The notes beneath the pieces are model-generated. The model was not told the DNA's origin and did not search any database. It saw only the letters and a program-made list of their open reading frames with translations. Below, piece after piece: positions 1 to 5,900 of a DNA stretch of 22,327 nucleotides. Made by a program: the position numbers and the translations under genes. The DNA lies in contig CALBKQ010000205.1 of assembly GCA_937895645.1 (NCBI GenBank), positions 1-22,327 on the forward strand. Reading direction: 5' to 3'. This stretch comes from an uncultured Clostridia bacterium. GTDB lineage: Bacteria > Bacillota > Clostridia > Oscillospirales > Acutalibacteraceae. How positions within the stretch are numbered: position 1 is the first letter of the stretch; each line of letters opens with the position of its first letter.

Positions 1-5
1 AAAAA

Positions 6-22
6 GCGGGGAAAATCCCCGC
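6..22 (-). terminator. Rho-independent terminator-like hairpin at the window edge
   Basis: A 6-bp perfect GC stem (6-11 with 17-22) with a 5-nt loop is followed, on the minus strand, by five T residues at 5-1. This is the usual terminator layout for minus-strand transcription, but no gene is visible between it and the minus-strand tRNA-Val terminators further right. It may belong to an element cut by the window edge. Confidence 0.55.
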
Positions 23-100
23 CAGTCGGTGGACCAGGGTCTCACGACCAGCCCTTTGTTGTTTGATATTATATCATAGATGATGAAAATAGTCAAGGGA

Positions 101-154
101 TCAAAGTTATTCTGTATATGGCAAAAATCAAAGTTCTTCTGTATATGGCAAAAA
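101..154. repeat. Two head-to-tail 27-bp repeats, possible IS end
   Basis: Units 101-127 and 128-154 are directly adjacent and differ at one base (A in the first, C in the second, unit position 9). Each contains the core CTGTATATGGCAAAAA. No ORF covers them. Closely spaced direct repeats at a terminus are known for IS21-family elements, where they act as transposase binding sites. The link here is inference, because no istA/istB sequence is in the window. A chance or slippage duplication is the alternative. Confidence 0.75.
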
Positions 155-245
155 TAAATGCGAAAGGAGTTATAATATTTGTTTATTTAATAATTTTGAG
201 TCAGTAAAAATCAACAGGATAATGTGAAAAAACGTTTATAAAAAG
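155..245. other. AT-rich non-coding stretch
   Basis: I see no gene, tRNA or convincing hairpin here. A purine-rich GGAG followed by TATAAT-like bases occurs around 165-177, but it leads into no ORF. With the neighbouring repeat and hairpins, positions 1-430 appear to be non-coding throughout. Confidence 0.5.
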
Positions 246-282
246 AAAAATCCAAACCCGACAAACTCGAATTTGGATTTTT
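246..282 (-). terminator. Second terminator behind a tRNA 3'-end copy
   Basis: An 11-bp stem (246-256 with 272-282) is A-rich at one base and T-rich at the other, so it could act in both directions. On the minus strand it directly follows the truncated copy of the tRNA-Val 3' end at 284-303. This mirrors the real tRNA and its own terminator at 405-424, although the stem sequence differs. It is most simply a leftover terminator of a tRNA-like unit or a backup terminator. Confidence 0.65.
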
Positions 283-283
283 T

Positions 284-381
284 GTGGAGACGACAGGGCT
301 CGATGGGCTCTGCCCATCATTCGTTCGTTTCACTCGCGAACACCCGATTATGTTCGGCTTCGCCGACTACAGGTTCGAGCC
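284..381. repeat. tRNA-Val-derived multi-hairpin element
   Basis: Bases 284-303 copy exactly 20 bp of the tRNA-Val 3' end (433-452: first C of CCA, discriminator base, acceptor 3' strand, T-stem 3' strand and most of the T-loop). At 304 the match stops. Three small hairpins follow: 304-308/312-316, 323-327/337-341 and 354-358/362-366, the last with a TTC loop or a CTTCG loop closed one pair further out. The block closes with an inverted T-arm piece at 369-381, so that 297-303 pairs with 375-381 over 7 bp. The fold would be an outer stem enclosing three hairpins. No ORF is supported. It could be an attachment-site remnant, a MITE-like repeat or a palindromic intergenic repeat. Confidence 0.6.
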
Positions 382-404
382 TTTTTTCAATTCATAAAAA
401 AAGA

Positions 405-424
405 AAAGTCACAAAAGTGACTTT
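405..424 (-). terminator. Terminator of tRNA-Val
   Basis: An 8-bp stem (405-412 with 417-424) with an AAAA loop is followed on the minus strand by a T-rich run (404-396). It begins 6 nt after the encoded CCA of tRNA-Val, as expected for a single-gene tRNA transcript. Confidence 0.8.
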
Positions 425-430
425 CCTTTT

Positions 431-507
431 TGGTGGAGACGACAGGGCTCGAACCTGTGACCCCTTGCACGTCAAGCAAGTGCTCTAGCCAACTGAGCTA
501 CGCCTCC
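431..507 (-). tRNA. tRNA-Val(GAC)
   Basis: The minus strand folds as a complete cloverleaf. The 7-bp acceptor stem starts GGAGGCG, the D-arm holds AGCTCAGTTGG, and the anticodon stem CTTGC/GCAAG closes the loop TTGACGT, giving anticodon GAC. The T-arm is ACAGG-TTCGAGC-CCTGT with discriminator A, and CCA is encoded at 433-431. It has its own promoter at 520-548 and terminator at 405-424, so it appears to be transcribed alone. Part of its 3' end is duplicated at 284-303. Confidence 0.95.
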
Positions 508-519
508 AAAAGCTCGTTC

Positions 520-548
520 ATTATATCATTACATTATATATAAATCAA
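520..548 (-). promoter_or_regulatory. Promoter of tRNA-Val
   Basis: On the minus strand, TTGATT (548-543), a 17-nt spacer and TATAAT (525-520) lie 13 nt before the tRNA 5' end. A second TATAAT-like hexamer sits within the spacer. The spacing and location fit a sigma-A type promoter. Confidence 0.7.
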
Positions 549-593
549 GCCTAAAATTAAAATTATTAAATAAAATGTGATATTCTCTGTTTT

Positions 594-1706
594 TTATTCG
601 TGCGTTTTAGCATATAAGGAAAAAACACCATAATTTTTTGTTTTTAAAGCCTTGTTTAATGATTTGTATTTTTTCAAAGCGGGATATTCTGAGAAATATT
701 TTTCAAATAAATCACATGTTAGAACAAATACGCTTTCTTTGATATCGTTTGGCATATTTACAATTCTTTTTTCATTTAATATGATTTGTTTATAAAATCT
801 TTCTTGATATTCGTCGTTGTTTTCCAAATTTAAAATTGCCCTGTTTTCCATCAGTTTTTCGGTTATCCAATATGTATCAACACACTTGGTTTTTTGGGGT
901 GCGGTGTGTGTTATGCCGTTAATATTCAACCGATATATATATACAATATCAGTTATTGACCGGATGTTTTTAGCTCTTGGAAAAACCAAAAAGGCACAAA
1001 TTGAATCCTCAAACCAATAATCAAGCGGGAATTTAATATTTTCAAACAAACAGCTTTTATATACTTTTGCAACGGGTAAACCGTATAAATCTAATTGTGA
1101 GTTGAGTGCTTTCTTGGTTTTATGCTTATATCCAAGATATTGATGTGACTCTCTTAAATAGTTATATCCGCCCTCGACTATATCGCAATCATTCTCAATA
1201 GCACAATCCATCAACTTATCGATTGCACCGTCTGTCAGCATATCATCTGAATCTACAAACATTATATATTTAGCGTAGATTTTCTCTAATCCTCTGTTTC
1301 TTGCACCCGAAAACCCTCTGTTTTCCTGATGTATAACTTCCAAACGAGCATCCGAATAAGAATTAATGATTTCACCCGTCTTATCTGTTGAACCGTCATC
1401 GATTAAAACAACTTTTACATTGTATTTCGTTTTTTGATTTAAAACAGAATCGAGACATTCTTTAATATATGCTTCAACATTATATGCAGGTATGATAATT
1501 TGCAAATCATACGAAAAAGGTGTTATAGCTTCATTATCAGATAGTGCAGAAGTATTCGGATTTGGACTGAAATTTGAAAGCTTTTTTCTTGCGTTTGCTG
1601 TACTTTCTGTTAAATATTTGTTGGAAAAATATTTGGCGATATTAAAATAGAGGGTTTTAGTTAATTTCTTAAAATACCGATATAATAGCCTAATAATATT
1701 TTTCAT
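594..1706 (-). CDS. Family 2 glycosyltransferase
   Basis: This is a cytoplasmic GT-A-fold sugar transferase of 370 aa, probably building a surface polysaccharide or glycolipid. The GT2 domain runs from about residue 68 to about 290. IIPAYNVEAYIKECLDSVLNQ-type sequence opens the nucleotide-sugar site, LIDDGSTD carries the acidic pair D103/D104, the GFSGARNRGLE motif follows, and VDSDD (151-155) supplies the DXD-like metal site. The first 60 or so residues are a basic, non-membrane extension not typical of minimal GT2 enzymes. The ATG at 1706 is preceded by GGGAGG at 1718-1713, six bases upstream, so the start is firm. Acceptor and donor cannot be read from sequence. Its neighbour across the divergent intergenic region is a metallophosphoesterase, and a second GT2 lies at 3217. 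Confidence 0.88.
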   Translation of the reverse strand: MKNIIRLLYRYFKKLTKTLYFNIAKYFSNKYLTESTANARKKLSNFSPNPNTSALSDNEAITPFSYDLQIIIPAYNVEAYIKECLDSVLNQKTKYNVKVVLIDDGSTDKTGEIINSYSDARLEVIHQENRGFSGARNRGLEKIYAKYIMFVDSDDMLTDGAIDKLMDCAIENDCDIVEGGYNYLRESHQYLGYKHKTKKALNSQLDLYGLPVAKVYKSCLFENIKFPLDYWFEDSICAFLVFPRAKNIRSITDIVYIYRLNINGITHTAPQKTKCVDTYWITEKLMENRAILNLENNDEYQERFYKQIILNEKRIVNMPNDIKESVFVLTCDLFEKYFSEYPALKKYKSLNKALKTKNYGVFSLYAKTHE

Positions 1707-1718
1707 AGTAAACCTCCC

Positions 1719-2101
1719 ACGAAAAATTATTTATTCTTATCTTTGGAGTTAATGTTATGAGCGAGCAGTGAGTTTTGTGTTTCTGTGTTATATGCAGCTG
1801 CGAATCTTTTTAGAGTCATAACGAAATTTATAATAAGAAATGTATTTACTTCCTAAAAAAATGAAATAATTTTTCGTTGCTATGCTAACATAATTATTGG
1901 TCTATGTCAAGGTTAAGGGAATGTACGAAACAGCATAAATGTCAACACTTTATCTTTTTTGCTTTATTTAAAGTTCGATAGAGCATAGATGTTGTTTTTT
2001 GTTTTTTACATTTCAAAGACTTATAATATTTGCGTAATTTAATTTAAGTCTTATTGTCGCTTGTCTTAAAATTTTTGTTTATAAAATAAGTTTTACGCTT
2101 A
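1719..2101. other. Divergent intergenic region, no gene seen
   Basis: This AT-rich region separates the minus-strand glycosyltransferase from the plus-strand phosphoesterase. I see a promoter for each direction (listed separately) and a short inverted repeat, AATAAG at 2085-2090 with CTTATT at 2098-2103, touching the plus-strand -35. No ORF with a ribosome binding site, tRNA or recognisable riboswitch is present. The glycosyltransferase transcript would carry a leader of about 170 nt. Confidence 0.5.
1882..1910 (-). promoter_or_regulatory. Probable promoter of the 594-1706 glycosyltransferase
   Basis: Minus strand: a perfect TTGACA (1910-1905), a 17-nt spacer and TAGCAT (1887-1882). The start would be near 1875, leaving a leader of about 170 nt before the ATG at 1706. 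A nearer, weaker promoter is not excluded. Confidence 0.55.
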
Positions 2102-2130
2102 TTGAAAAACAATTTGTATTGGTATATAAT
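2102..2130 (+). promoter_or_regulatory. Promoter of the metallophosphoesterase gene
   Basis: TTGAAA (2102-2107), a 17-nt spacer and a perfect TATAAT (2125-2130) lie about 35 nt upstream of the ATG. An inverted repeat (AATAAG/CTTATT, 2085-2103) overlaps the upstream edge of the -35 and could be an operator, which is inference. Confidence 0.75.
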
Positions 2131-2164
2131 GTATTAAAAGTGTTTTTAGTCGGAGGAAGTAGAT

Positions 2165-3118
2165 ATGTCACTTGCAACTTTTATTGATAAATACAAAAAG
2201 CAGTTTAAAGCAATGTCACCGAGCTATGATAAAGTGTTTGAACTCGCTACTGATAATCCTATTGAGTTTGAAGAGCCCGAAAAGGTTAAGCTTGCTTTTG
2301 CTTGTGCGGCAGATACTCATTTAATAAATAAAGAGAGTGCAACGGTTAACCTTGATAACCTTTTTTGCGATGTTAAAAACGCAAATGGTAAATTTGATGC
2401 GGTGCTTATGGCAGGTGACCTTACCGAATACGACAGAAAGTGTGAGTACAGACGCTTCTTTAACGTTTTTGATAGATATAAAAATGACTTTAAGCTCTTT
2501 GTTACCATGGGCAATCACGATGTGCGTTTGCAGTATAGCAGAAATCAAAGGATAATTATGGCAAAGGCGGAGGAGTATTTAAACATAAACACAAACGGCA
2601 AGAGCTTCTATTCATACGATGTCAACGGCTACACCTTTATAGTAATCGGTACGGAAAAGCGTGTTCTTGAGAAGGCTCACATAACTCAGGACCAAATGGA
2701 TTTCCTTGACAAAGAGCTTGCAAGGGGAACAAAGGATGGCAAGCCTGTTTTTGTAATGTGTCATCAGGCTTTTGCCGAAACTCACGGTCTTCCCGAGGTT
2801 TGGAAAACGGGTGATATGGGTGAACAGTCCGACCTGGTAAGAGCTATAATGGAAAAACATAGAAATGTTATTTTCCTTAACGGTCACTTGCATGGCGGAG
2901 TTTTTGAAAAAACATTCGAGGTGCTCAATGCAGAAAATAATGTCGTATCCTTGAGTATTCCCGGATATCGCAAGGAAAATAACTTCGGAATTACGGATTG
3001 CGGTGTTGGTTATTACGGCGAGGTTTATGACGATAGGGTTGTATTTACCGCCCGTGATTTTGAAAAAGGTAAACCCATAACAGGGGACTACACAAGAATA
3101 GTTATAAACATAAAATAA
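2165..3118 (+). CDS. Calcineurin-like metallophosphoesterase
   Basis: A 317-aa hydrolase of the dimetal calcineurin-like phosphoesterase superfamily. All metal-ligand motifs are present in order: D50-x-H52 (AADTHL), G84-D85 (AGDLTEY), G116-N-H-D119, H200 (VMCHQAF) and G240-H-x-H243 (NGHLHGG). The first 45 or so residues precede the domain and contain neither a signal peptide nor a membrane segment, so the enzyme is probably cytoplasmic. The substrate (phosphomonoester, cyclic nucleotide or nucleotide-sugar) cannot be told. GGAGGA ends 7 nt before the ATG. It is the only plus-strand gene in the window, has its own promoter, and ends in a strong terminator facing the convergent glycosyltransferase at 3217. 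Confidence 0.9.
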   Translation: MSLATFIDKYKKQFKAMSPSYDKVFELATDNPIEFEEPEKVKLAFACAADTHLINKESATVNLDNLFCDVKNANGKFDAVLMAGDLTEYDRKCEYRRFFNVFDRYKNDFKLFVTMGNHDVRLQYSRNQRIIMAKAEEYLNINTNGKSFYSYDVNGYTFIVIGTEKRVLEKAHITQDQMDFLDKELARGTKDGKPVFVMCHQAFAETHGLPEVWKTGDMGEQSDLVRAIMEKHRNVIFLNGHLHGGVFEKTFEVLNAENNVVSLSIPGYRKENNFGITDCGVGYYGEVYDDRVVFTARDFEKGKPITGDYTRIVINIK

Positions 3119-3123
3119 CACGC

Positions 3124-3171
3124 AAAAAATGCAGAATTCTTACTATCCTTAATAAGAATTCTGCATTTTTT
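3124..3171. terminator. Bidirectional terminator between convergent genes
   Basis: A 19-bp perfect stem (3124-3142 with 3153-3171) with a 10-nt loop has an A-run on its left base and a T-run on its right base. It serves the plus-strand phosphoesterase ending at 3118 and the minus-strand glycosyltransferase ending at 3217. Confidence 0.9.
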
Positions 3172-3216
3172 ATTTGTTATACAACTAATTAAATCATCGT
3201 TATAACATAAATTGTC

Positions 3217-4212
3217 CTATTTACTGGTGTGTATATAATGTATTTTATTCCAAATACGCATCAAGAAAAAGCCTGTTTTTGTATGCGTGTGTATATAAAT
3301 CCAATCAAAAATTTTGCCGATAATATCAGTTCTTGTTGTTTGATAAGATTTAACGAGCGTGCATTCTTTTGGTCTTTTGTAAGGGAATATACCGTTCTCT
3401 TTTGCTTCTTTTAATAACAGCTTTTGATTTTTGACAGATAGCTTTGCACACTCACTCATTGTACTCCAAATAAACATCATCAAAAGATTTGCGGTTTTTT
3501 CAGCATCACCAATGTTCTTTTCGTAATAATTCTTCATTATTTTAGCTGCAACGAAAAAAGATTTTATTTTCTTTTCGTTTATAGTCGGATTTTGTGCTGT
3601 AATTGCAGATCCGGGACGATTACGATAAAGATAAAAGGGCATATCAAGCTCGCTGTATCTTGGATTGTGTATGTTAACTTCAAACATATACAAAGTATCT
3701 TCTCCGTGCGATATACCGGTATTAAACCTGCAATTATGGGTGATTAGAAAGTCACGGGAAAGTATTTGGTTCCAAACAGCAGTATCGTGAAATTGAGAAT
3801 TGGTTTTCAGTTCGGTGTTTTTCAAGCAATCATCAACATCACCTGAAAAAATATATGTACCTATTCTTACTTTTTCGGGTTTTTTATCATCAATATGTTT
3901 TTTTATGTAGCCTAAAGAGTTTGGTCTGAGAACATCATCTGAATCAAAAAACCAAATGTAATCTCCTTTTGCCATTTCTAAGCCGATATTTCGTGCAGAT
4001 GAAACACCGCCATTTTCTTTATTTATTACCCGAATGATATCATATAGCGATTCATATTCTTGTAGAATTCTACTGCTACCATCGGTTGAACCGTCGTTAA
4101 CGCAAATAATTTCATATTCACTTTTTTTGATATCCTGTTCAATAAGTGAATCCAAACATTCGGAAACAAAATCCTCTGTATTGTATACCGGAACAATAAA
4201 ACTTAAAAACAT
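3217..4212 (-). CDS. Family 2 glycosyltransferase
   Basis: A 331-aa GT-A glycosyltransferase that starts directly with the catalytic domain: SFIVPVYNTEDFVSECLDSL, then CVNDGSTDGS (N39/D40), GGVSSARNIGLE, and FFDSDD (D90-D93) as the DXD-like site. The C-terminal 200 residues are the variable acceptor side, ending in a short aromatic-rich tail without a clear membrane anchor. It resembles the 594-1706 enzyme only in the GT2 core, so the two are not a recent duplication. AGAGG precedes the ATG by about five bases. No promoter is visible in the 28 nt between the start and the tRNA-operon terminator, so expression may depend on read-through. Donor and acceptor are unknown. Confidence 0.88.
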   Translation of the reverse strand: MFLSFIVPVYNTEDFVSECLDSLIEQDIKKSEYEIICVNDGSTDGSSRILQEYESLYDIIRVINKENGGVSSARNIGLEMAKGDYIWFFDSDDVLRPNSLGYIKKHIDDKKPEKVRIGTYIFSGDVDDCLKNTELKTNSQFHDTAVWNQILSRDFLITHNCRFNTGISHGEDTLYMFEVNIHNPRYSELDMPFYLYRNRPGSAITAQNPTINEKKIKSFFVAAKIMKNYYEKNIGDAEKTANLLMMFIWSTMSECAKLSVKNQKLLLKEAKENGIFPYKRPKECTLVKSYQTTRTDIIGKIFDWIYIHTHTKTGFFLMRIWNKIHYIHTSK

Positions 4213-4240
4213 TTTATACCTCTTTTTTTACAAAAATGAC

Positions 4241-4264
4241 AACCATACCCTTTGGGGTATGGTT
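4241..4264 (-). terminator. Terminator of the tRNA operon, possibly leaky
   Basis: A perfect 10-bp stem (4241-4250 with 4255-4264) with a TTTG loop lies 6 nt after the CCA of tRNA-Gln. On the minus strand the T-run begins only after a GTCA spacer, which usually weakens termination. The glycosyltransferase ATG follows 28 nt further on. Confidence 0.7.
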
Positions 4265-4270
4265 ATTATT

Positions 4271-4345
4271 TGGCAGGGATGGCGAGGTTCGAACTCACGG
4301 ATGACGGAGTCAAAGTCCGTTGCCTTACCGCTTGGCTACATCCCT
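4271..4345 (-). tRNA. tRNA-Gln(TTG)
   Basis: Minus strand: acceptor AGGGATG/CATCCCT with discriminator G and encoded CCA (4273-4271). The anticodon stem ACGGA/TCCGT closes the loop CTTTGAC, giving anticodon TTG. The D-arm (AGCCAAGCGG) and T-arm (GTTCGAA loop) are intact. It is the last gene of the four-tRNA operon. Confidence 0.94.
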
Positions 4346-4356
4346 ATATTAAAATA

Positions 4357-4389
4357 GTCAAACTACAAACGGTGTGTCTGAAGTTTGAC
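4357..4389 (-). other. Hairpin between tRNA-His and tRNA-Gln
   Basis: An 8-bp inverted repeat (GTCAAACT at 4357-4364 with AGTTTGAC at 4382-4389) lies in the spacer of the tRNA precursor. The T-run after it is poor, so it is more likely a processing-related or fortuitous stem than a terminator. Confidence 0.4.
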
Positions 4390-4397
4390 CTAAAAAA

Positions 4398-4475
4398 TGG
4401 GGTGGATGATCGGGGTCGAACCGACGACCTCCAGGGCCACAACCTGGCACTCTAACCAACTGAGCTACATCCACC
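4398..4475 (-). tRNA. tRNA-His(GTG)
   Basis: Minus strand: the gene begins with the extra 5' G (G-1) typical of tRNA-His, opposite discriminator C73. The acceptor stem is GTGGATG/CATCCAC, and the anticodon stem CCAGG/CCTGG closes the loop TTGTGGC, giving anticodon GTG. CCA is encoded at 4400-4398. Confidence 0.95.
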
Positions 4476-4482
4476 ATATTTT

Positions 4483-4559
<77 letters not shown>

Positions 4560-4565
4560 ACATTG

Positions 4566-4639
4566 TGGAGCGGGTGATGGGAATCGAACCCACACGACCA
4601 GCTTGGAAGGCTGGGATTCTACCATTGAACTACACCCGC
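4566..4639 (-). tRNA. tRNA-Gly(TCC)
   Basis: Minus strand: acceptor GCGGGTG/CATCCGC-type pairing (7 bp), discriminator T, encoded CCA (4568-4566). The anticodon stem CCAGC/GCTGG closes the loop CTTCCAA, giving anticodon TCC. It is the first gene of the operon, 19 nt after the -10 hexamer. Confidence 0.94.
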
Positions 4640-4657
4640 AGTTCAACAACGCAAGTT

Positions 4658-4686
4658 ATTTTAACATAAACCCTTTTCTTTGTCAA
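4658..4686 (-). promoter_or_regulatory. Promoter of the Gly-Arg-His-Gln tRNA operon
   Basis: Minus strand: a perfect TTGACA (4686-4681), a 17-nt spacer and TAAAAT (4663-4658). The near-consensus match fits a highly expressed stable-RNA operon. Confidence 0.8.
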
Positions 4687-4726
4687 CATATTTTTGTGGT
4701 TTATTTTTATTATTTGAGATAAATTC

Positions 4727-4745
4727 GGTGGGAGCAAGCCCCACC
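4727..4745 (-). terminator. Possible terminator after the membrane-protein gene
   Basis: A 6-bp GC-rich stem (4727-4732 with 4740-4745) with a 7-nt loop lies 11 nt downstream of the stop of the 4757-5818 gene. The sequence after it is AT-rich but has no clean T-run, so termination here is plausible rather than shown. Confidence 0.45.
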
Positions 4746-4756
4746 ATACTGTAAAA

Positions 4757-5818
4757 CTAAAAATCCTCAAGATATCCCAAATCATTTAAAAGTGATTTGA
4801 GCCATGCTTCATTATTGAGATTACTATAAGCATATATCACACTGTTATCACAGCAAATTGAGACAGCATAGATATCCTCTGATTCAAAAGAATAAATCTT
4901 AAAATTCTCTTTACTTTCATCTTTCTCGTCGAAATCTTGAGAAAAATAATTAAAATCGTTTAAAATTTTTGTTTTGATTTCTTTTTGAAGTTCAGCTGCT
5001 TCATTTTTATTATTCAGTTCATAATATCCGAAATAAAGCCCTCTATCTTTTATTACTATGCACTCTTCAGAAAAATCGAACTCAGGAAAAAGTGCTTTAA
5101 TCTCGTCAGATGCATCTAAATTAACTTCTTCTGAAACCCCAAGAACGGCTTTTACATTCTTTATGCCCGTTATTTGTTGTATTGGTTGAACTTGTTGTGT
5201 ATATCCTGTAGTTGTATCATCATTTTTATTATAATTTTTCCAATTTTGATACAACGCAATAAGTGGTATAGATAAAATGAGTAAAAATATTATAGTTATA
5301 GCAGTACGCTGACCAACTTTAACTTGTCTATCTACTTTTTCTTTCTCTTTCTGAGTAAAACTTAATGTACGACGTTTTACTTGGTTTTCATTTAATTCAT
5401 AACCATTACAACTTGAATTATCAAAATAAGTTACAATTTTTTTAGAATAAAAAAAACCATACAATGCTGTAATAAAACTTATTAAAGCAACAACAACTGA
5501 ACACACTATAATAAGAACTGTGTTTTTGTTCATAACAAGAAAGAATATGAAAACGGGAGCAAGTGCGGTAACACCTGTTAAAATATTGCACACTGTGAGC
5601 ATAGTATGAAACATATCAGGACACGGAGTGCGACTATATAGCCAATCTACCAATCTTCTTTGCCCGTGCATAACCTGTTTGTCTAAAAAAAGTTTAACCT
5701 CTTCTTTAGTTGCTCCGCCACTCATATAAAGATATTTCGAAAGCTTGGCATATATTATAAAATCAACAATTGCAAAAACTATAAAATATACAACTATAAA
5801 AGTACTTGTTTTATCCAA
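4757..5818 (-). CDS. Uncharacterised multi-pass membrane protein
   Basis: I do not recognise this family. The protein is about 353 aa. Four hydrophobic segments are visible: roughly residues 6-26, 76-96, 100-125 and 170-188. A polar, basic and acidic loop (about 126-168, rich in K/E) sits between the third and fourth. After the last helix comes a Gly/Thr/Gln-rich linker and a folded-looking 135-residue acidic C-terminal domain, probably outside the cell. A furthest-upstream GTG exists at 5827, but AGAGGTG (5831-5825) sits six bases before a TTG at 5818, which I take as the start. It lies downstream of the clpE-like gene at the 3' end of the long operon, though a weak local promoter is possible. 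The C-terminal domain contains a short Val-Leu-Gly-Val-Ser-Glu-Glu-Val-like patch but no enzyme motif. Confidence 0.7.
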   Translation of the reverse strand: MDKTSTFIVVYFIVFAIVDFIIYAKLSKYLYMSGGATKEEVKLFLDKQVMHGQRRLVDWLYSRTPCPDMFHTMLTVCNILTGVTALAPVFIFFLVMNKNTVLIIVCSVVVALISFITALYGFFYSKKIVTYFDNSSCNGYELNENQVKRRTLSFTQKEKEKVDRQVKVGQRTAITIIFLLILSIPLIALYQNWKNYNKNDDTTTGYTQQVQPIQQITGIKNVKAVLGVSEEVNLDASDEIKALFPEFDFSEECIVIKDRGLYFGYYELNNKNEAAELQKEIKTKILNDFNYFSQDFDEKDESKENFKIYSFESEDIYAVSICCDNSVIYAYSNLNNEAWLKSLLNDLGYLEDF

Positions 5819-5900
5819 AAGGAACACCTCTGATATATTTCAATTTTGCTGATTTTTTATCAAATATGTGGCGGGATAACCCCTCAGGCAACTTTGTTTC

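Noticed and set aside
101..154. CRISPR array
   Set aside because: There are only two units and no spacer between them, so it is a tandem duplication.
273..488. ORF across the tRNA-Val region ending in ARTCDPLHVKQ
   Set aside because: It is the antisense reading of tRNA-Val and its partial copy. Such peptides are a well-known artefact of tRNA genes, and there is no ribosome binding site.
1719..2101. Riboswitch or small ORF in the divergent region
   Set aside because: No conserved aptamer-like core, T-box or ORF with a ribosome binding site was seen. Only short inverted repeats are present.
2612..3121. 169-aa minus-strand ORF inside the phosphoesterase gene
   Set aside because: It is a shadow of a gene with all catalytic motifs. 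It lacks a ribosome binding site and starts inside the terminator.
5828..5900. Possible terminator or promoter in the gap before the membrane-protein gene
   Set aside because: GGGGTTATCCC gives only a 3-bp stem and no T-run follows. A TTGATA...AAATAT pair is too weak to call.
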